Both the position numbers and the translations under genes were made by a program. A stretch of 64,000 bases of DNA from Sphingomonas sp. (GTDB lineage Bacteria; Pseudomonadota; Alphaproteobacteria; Sphingomonadales; Sphingomonadaceae): assembly GCA_017849555.1 (NCBI GenBank), contig JAFIGU010000003.1, positions 62,001 through 126,000 of the forward strand, read 5' to 3'. This document shows positions 60,465 to 64,000 of this stretch, piece by piece. The notes below the pieces were generated by a model. It was not told where the DNA came from and did not search any database. It was given only the letters and a program-made list of their open reading frames with translations. Position 1 is the stretch's first letter. Each line of letters starts with the position of its first letter.

Positions 60465-61244
60465 ATGCGACAATTCGAGAACCCCGCTCATTGGGACAGC
60501 GCCGCGCAGCATTATGAGCGAACCGCCCACCCATTCACCGCGCTTTATGCGGCGGCGGCGCTGGCACGCGTGTCGCTGACCCCCGAGAGCCGCGTTCTCG
60601 ATATAGCGGCGGGCACCGGCGCGCTGGCGCTGGCGGCGGCGCGGACCGGGGCGCAGGTGCTCGCGACCGATTTCTCGCCCGGTATGGTCGCGCGCATCGC
60701 CGCCGCGGGGCTGCGCAATGTCGAGACACGCGTGATGGACGGTCAGGCGCTCGCGCTGCCCGATGCCGGGTTCGACGCAGTGTTCTCGATCTTCGGGGTG
60801 ATCATGTTCCCCCATTGGCGCAAGGGACTTGCGGAGATGGCGCGGGTTACACGTCCGGGCGGCACCGGCGTGGTCGCGACCTGGCAGGCGCGCGGCGCGG
60901 CGACCTTCCTTCTGCTCGGCCAGATCCGCCAGAAGCTGTTCCCCGAGCGCGAGGGGATGACGATGCCGGCCGGCGTGCAGGCGCTGAGCGATCCGGGCGA
61001 CTTTGCGCGCGAGCTGGTCGCGGCGGGATATCGCGATCCGCAGATCGAAAGCGTGACCCACGATTACGCGCTCTACATCGCCGCACTCGCCGATCCCGAT
61101 ACTTTGTTCGGCATGTCGCCCGACTGGACGAGCCTCACCGATGCCGAAAAGGCCGCGGTCGTGGCCGAGGCGCGGCGGATGGCGGGCGATCGCCCGGTGC
61201 TGCCGATCCCTTCAACCGCATTGGTTGCGGTGGCGATCCGATGA
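60465..61244 (+). CDS. SAM-dependent methyltransferase
   Basis: The 259-residue class I methyltransferase has the SAM motif VLDIAAGTGALALAA near residue 47-61, followed by the acidic strand end (ATDFSPGMV), DGQALALPDAGFDAVFSIFGVIMF, and a C-terminal helical cap. The start at 60465 (MRQFENPAHWD) has GGAG upstream. It resembles UbiE-like small-molecule methyltransferases; the substrate is unknown. The divergent Rrf2 gene suggests induction by a chemical signal. Confidence 0.87.
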   Translation: MRQFENPAHWDSAAQHYERTAHPFTALYAAAALARVSLTPESRVLDIAAGTGALALAAARTGAQVLATDFSPGMVARIAAAGLRNVETRVMDGQALALPDAGFDAVFSIFGVIMFPHWRKGLAEMARVTRPGGTGVVATWQARGAATFLLLGQIRQKLFPEREGMTMPAGVQALSDPGDFARELVAAGYRDPQIESVTHDYALYIAALADPDTLFGMSPDWTSLTDAEKAAVVAEARRMAGDRPVLPIPSTALVAVAIR

Positions 61245-61269
61245 GCTGTCGAGCGACCCGCCCCTTTCC

Positions 61270-61326
61270 TTGTGTCCCGCGAAGGCGGGGGACCCAGGCT
61301 GGGCTCCCGCCTTCGCGGGAGCACAA
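61270..61326. repeat. REP-like palindromic repeat, copy 2
   Basis: TGTCCCGCGAAGGCGGG and CCCGCCTTCGCGGGAGCACA frame a CCCAGGCTGGG core. The architecture is that of the repeat at 217-274. It lies after the methyltransferase gene. Confidence 0.72.
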
Positions 61327-61422
61327 ATGAGGTTCGCGCTCGCTCTCCCCCGAAGATCGGGACCCCGACTCCCCGGCGAAGGTCGGGATGGAGGGGACGT
61401 GTCCCCAATTTGACGCGATGCT

Positions 61423-62571
61423 TTACGAGGCCGCCACCGCCGCCTGCTGCGCGGCGAACCACGGCGTCAGGCGGCGCAGGGCCTCCTCGACGCGATCGGT
61501 CGACACCGCGAAGCTGAAGCGCACGAAGCGATGCCCCTCGACCGGATCGAAATCGACCCCCGGCGCGGTGGCGACTCCGGTATCGACCAGCAGCCGCATG
61601 CAGAAATCCATGCTGTCGTCGGTCAGATGCCCGATATCGGCATAGATATAGAAAGCCCCGTCGGGCGGCGCGATCCGCCGCAATCCCAGCGCGGGCAGCG
61701 CGGCGAGCATCAGCTCGCGGTTGCGCGCATAGGTGCGGATATGCCCTTCCAGCTCGTCGCGCTCGTCGAATGCGATCAGCCCGGCATGCTGCGCCAGCGA
61801 CGGCGGGGTGAGGAACAGATTGCCCATCCGCGCGCGCGCCGCGTCGATCAGCTCGGGCGGCACCACCAGCCAGCCGAGCCGCCAGCCGGCCATGCTGAAA
61901 TATTTGGAGAAGCTGTTGACGATCAGCGCGCCGGCGTCGTCGCGCAGCATCGACCGCGCGGGGCCGACATAGCTCAGCCCGTGATAGATTTCGTCCGAGA
62001 CGATGCGGATGCCGCGCCGGCGGCACACCGCGGCGATCGCCGCCATTTCCTCGGGCGCGACGATCGTCCCGGTCGGGTTGGCGGGGCTGGCGAGGATCAG
62101 CCCGTGCGGCGCGGGGTCGAGCCGTTCGATCGCCTCGGCGGTGACCTGGAACCTTTCCGCCTCGCCGCAGGGGATTTCCACCGCTTCGAGATGCAGCGCC
62201 TTCACCGTGTTGCGATAGGCGACATAGCCGGGCCGCGCGAACGCCACCCGCTCGCCCGGCGCGAACACGCACGACAGAGCGAGAACGAGCGCGGGCGAGG
62301 CGCCGCAGGTCAGGATGATCTGCTCGGGGTCGATCGTCAGCCCCTGCGTTTCGGCATAATGCCGCGCGATCCGCGCCTTGAGCGCGCCGCTCTCCCAATA
62401 GCCCATCGGATCATGGTCGAGCACATGATGCGCGGCGGCGATCGCGGCGGCGGGTGCGCCGGTGGAGGGCTGGCCGAATTCCATATGGATGATCGAGCGC
62501 CCCTCCGCGGTCAGGCGATGCGCGGTGCGGCTGATGGCGATGGCGTGGAACGGATCGATGATAGCGGACAT
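61423..62571 (-). CDS. Class I/II PLP aminotransferase
   Basis: The 382-residue enzyme belongs to the aspartate/alanine/aromatic aminotransferase group. Visible features are ILTCGASPALVLALSCVF, ILASPANPTGTI (the NPTG loop), VSDEIYHGLSY with the cofactor Asp, SFSKYFSMAGWRLGW with the PLP Lys, and a late RFSF arginine. The start at 62571 (MSAIIDPFH) is three codons inside the longer frame. The ribosome site is weak. It is divergent from the small ACT-like gene, with a possible leader region between. Confidence 0.88.
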   Translation of the reverse strand: MSAIIDPFHAIAISRTAHRLTAEGRSIIHMEFGQPSTGAPAAAIAAAHHVLDHDPMGYWESGALKARIARHYAETQGLTIDPEQIILTCGASPALVLALSCVFAPGERVAFARPGYVAYRNTVKALHLEAVEIPCGEAERFQVTAEAIERLDPAPHGLILASPANPTGTIVAPEEMAAIAAVCRRRGIRIVSDEIYHGLSYVGPARSMLRDDAGALIVNSFSKYFSMAGWRLGWLVVPPELIDAARARMGNLFLTPPSLAQHAGLIAFDERDELEGHIRTYARNRELMLAALPALGLRRIAPPDGAFYIYADIGHLTDDSMDFCMRLLVDTGVATAPGVDFDPVEGHRFVRFSFAVSTDRVEEALRRLTPWFAAQQAAVAAS

Positions 62572-62702
62572 GCGAACCACTTAACGCCAGTAACGGCGAA
62601 TTGCGATCTCAAGCTGGATCGCGGCGATAACCGGAGGGCATGCTCCGCCGGCACAAAAAGCTGTGGAAATCGCCCGCGATTTTCGGCTAAGCGCCGCGCA
62701 GC

Positions 62703-62819
62703 ATGATCACGGCACGAGCCCTTCTTACGATCCTTGCGACGGCGCGACTTACCGCCGGCGCTTCGGTCGTGCAGGGTCGGAGCAGCCGCATTCGAATTAC
62801 GAGCTGCCGGATCAACTGA
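62703..62819 (+). CDS. Possible leader peptide
   Basis: This 38-codon open frame starts MITARALLTILATARL and ends CRIN before a TGA that sits in the loop of a strong hairpin. It is too short for the usual gene finders and has no strong ribosome site. Its Leu/Ile/Thr/Val-rich first half and position before an ACT-like gene fit an attenuator leader peptide, but it could also be chance. Confidence 0.35.
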   Translation: MITARALLTILATARLTAGASVVQGRSSRIRITSCRIN

Positions 62820-62825
62820 TCCGGC
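62806..62825 (+). terminator. Perfect hairpin at the end of the leader ORF
   Basis: GCCGGATC and GATCCGGC pair over an AACT loop, giving a perfect 8-base-pair stem, 57 bases before the ACT-like gene. The stop codon of the leader ORF lies across its loop. No T-run follows, so an attenuator rather than a simple terminator is the better guess. Confidence 0.4.
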
Positions 62826-62882
62826 GCGCCGTCCGCGCCGCTGCACCGGCGCATCTTTCATTCGAATGATGAGTGCTTTTCC

Positions 62883-63209
62883 ATGTCCAATGTCATGTCG
62901 CGCGCGGCGTCTGCGCGCCGGAATCAGTCTGCCGAAACCAAGGTGCCGCGTGAGCGGATCGTCACTTTGTCGGTCGCCGCCGACCTCTGCCCGCAGGCGC
63001 TGCTCCGCGTGCTCGGGCTGATCGCGCAGCACAATATCCTCCCGCTCTCGATCGCGGCGGAGCGGCTCGAGGGGGTGCAGCATTTCGCGGTCGACGTCGA
63101 CAATCTCCCCGATCACGCGCTGGCGGTGCTGCTCGCCAAGATCGAGGCGATCGTCGCGGTGCAATCGGCGTCGGTGCGTCCCGCCGAGCGGGCGCGCCTG
63201 CCCGCCTGA
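62883..63209 (+). CDS. Small ACT-like regulatory protein
   Basis: This 108-residue protein has one ACT-like domain (about residues 24-95: IVTLSVAADLCPQALLRVLGL, then HNILPLSIAAERLE and HFAVDVDNLPDHALAVLLAKIE). The pattern of strand, helix and strand is that of small amino-acid-binding regulatory subunits such as those of acetohydroxyacid synthase, but the catalytic-subunit gene is not beside it. The N terminus is a short charged extension. The ATG at 62883 is preferred, with an alternative at 62895. Confidence 0.6.
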   Translation: MSNVMSRAASARRNQSAETKVPRERIVTLSVAADLCPQALLRVLGLIAQHNILPLSIAAERLEGVQHFAVDVDNLPDHALAVLLAKIEAIVAVQSASVRPAERARLPA

Positions 63210-63334
63210 GCGACCGGCGCGCTTTTTTCTCCACCTCTCCTGCCACTCCGGCTCGAGGCCGGGTGGCGGCGCGCGTTTACGTGCGGCGCCCCTCCCGAAA
63301 CCAGATCCCCGCCCTTCGCAATCTAATTTGATCA

Positions 63335-63363
63335 TTGACATGATCGAAAAAGATCGAGATTGA
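63335..63363 (+). promoter_or_regulatory. Possible promoter of the last TBDT
   Basis: TTGACA at 63335-63340 is a consensus -35 hexamer. Seventeen bases on, GATTGA is a weak -10. Three GATC steps surround it (63329-63356). It lies about 90 bases before the TBDT start. Confidence 0.35.
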
Positions 63364-63454
63364 ACGATTGTGGAAAGTCGCCGTGTGAGCGATTCCGCCC
63401 GCCGGACGACGCGCGGAAAAACAAGAGTTCGAACGATTCAGACGGGGAGGATCT

Positions 63455-64000
63455 ATGAACACCGAAGTTCGACCGCAGCCTAATTCACGTCGGGCGACGC
63501 TCGCCGGGCTCTCGACGCTCGCGATCGCGATGATGCTGGCCACCGCCGGCACCGCGCAGGCGCAGACCGCCGCCGCGACCGACACGATCGGCGCGCAGCC
63601 CGATGCGCAGCCCACCGAGGATCAGGCCGATGTCGTCGTCACCGGCACGTTGCTGCGCGGGGTCGCCCCCACCGGCACCAATGTGATCGGCATCACGCAG
63701 GACACGATCGTCGCGCGCGGCGTCAATTCGTCGAACGATCTTCTCGCCAAGATCCCGCAGGTCGGCAATTTCGGCACGATCCCGGTCGGCCTCGCCAATT
63801 TCGGGCTGCCGATCGTGCGCCCCAATATCCGCAACCTCGGCGCATCGGGCGGCAACACCACGCTCGTGCTGCTCAACGGCCAGCGCGGGGTCGGCGCGGG
63901 AATCCTGCAGACCACGATCGATCCCTCGATCCTGCCGCCCGACGTGCTCGAGCGTGTCGAGGTGGTGCCCGACGGCGGCTCGGCGGTCTATGGCTCGGAT
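63455..64000 (+). CDS. TonB-dependent receptor, N-terminal part
   Basis: Only the first 182 codons are in the window, and the frame is open to the last base. The start at 63455 has a GGGGAGG site. Visible: a signal peptide (LSTLAIAMMLATAGTAQAQ), a TonB-box zone (ADVVVTGTLLRGV), and plug motifs (NIRNLGASGGNTTLVLLNGQR and ERVEVVPDGGSAVYGSD). The subfamily matches the one at 11755. It continues beyond the window. Confidence 0.92.
   Translation, partial: MNTEVRPQPNSRRATLAGLSTLAIAMMLATAGTAQAQTAAATDTIGAQPDAQPTEDQADVVVTGTLLRGVAPTGTNVIGITQDTIVARGVNSSNDLLAKIPQVGNFGTIPVGLANFGLPIVRPNIRNLGASGGNTTLVLLNGQRGVGAGILQTTIDPSILPPDVLERVEVVPDGGSAVYGSD

Larger units (their letters stand above)
62572..62882. other. 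Divergent region with leader-like ORF and hairpin
   Basis: This 311-base space separates the aminotransferase start from the ACT-like gene. It holds the candidate leader ORF (62703-62819) and the hairpin at 62806-62825 described in separate entries. Nothing else was recognised. Confidence 0.45.

Overview
The window looks like chromosomal DNA from a Sphingomonas-type alphaproteobacterium. The base composition is very GC-rich, most genes use GC-ending codons, six TonB-dependent outer-membrane receptors (TBDTs) occur in 64 kb, an HWE-family histidine kinase is present, and short palindromic repeats of a kind common in sphingomonads lie between genes. No rRNA, tRNA, integrase, transposase or CRISPR array was seen. 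Most genes belong to nutrient-scavenging loci in which a TBDT is paired with its own regulator, transporter and catabolic enzymes.

Layout. (a) 477-9301: a tightly packed minus-strand operon (GntR/UTRA regulator, cysteine hydrolase, PfkB kinase, nucleoside phosphorylase, SIS protein, aldehyde dehydrogenase) diverges from a TBDT and an MFS transporter. Two near-identical palindromes in the shared promoter are the likely GntR operators, and the enzymes suggest uptake and catabolism of a nucleoside-like N-glycoside. (b) 9615-16687: an amino-acid permease, a decayed sulfotransferase gene, a large TBDT with two PepSY membrane proteins, and a HutC-type repressor; a TGTATATACA palindrome precedes the TBDT. 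(c) 16749-20652: a TonB gene and siderophore-type TBDT, with an orphan OmpR-family regulator divergent from them. (d) 20783-26894: a small lipoprotein, then a signalling block of CheR-PAS, CheB, HWE kinase and a single-domain receiver whose phospho-acceptor Asp is Glu. (e) 27085-33458: a Pho regulon with an outer-membrane porin-like protein and pstS-pstC-pstA-pstB-phoU; Pho boxes precede the porin and pstS.

(f) 33472-44073: hexuronate/glucuronide utilisation (GH2, UxuA, TBDT, FCD regulator, GH31, hexuronate-type MFS transporter), tied together by three copies of a TGGTCAGGCCA-like operator, with a rifampin ADP-ribosyltransferase gene (arr) between the regulator and GH31. (g) 44062-46369: glpD followed by a frameshifted glpR-like regulator. 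(h) 46540-49681: a surface-lipoprotein candidate with TbpB-like barrels, translationally coupled to a Slam-like outer-membrane protein; this is the most interesting pair in the window. (i) 49727-60377: a small acidic protein, a pentapeptide-repeat protein, and a run of minus-strand genes (CaiB/BaiF CoA-transferase, M19 dipeptidase, Tat-exported serine hydrolase, LysE exporter, Tat-signal class V aminotransferase, TBDT) suggesting peptide or amino-acid-derivative scavenging, then an Rrf2 regulator. (j) 60465-64000: a methyltransferase, a class I aminotransferase, a small ACT-like protein behind a possible leader peptide and hairpin, and the start of a sixth TBDT that runs off the end.
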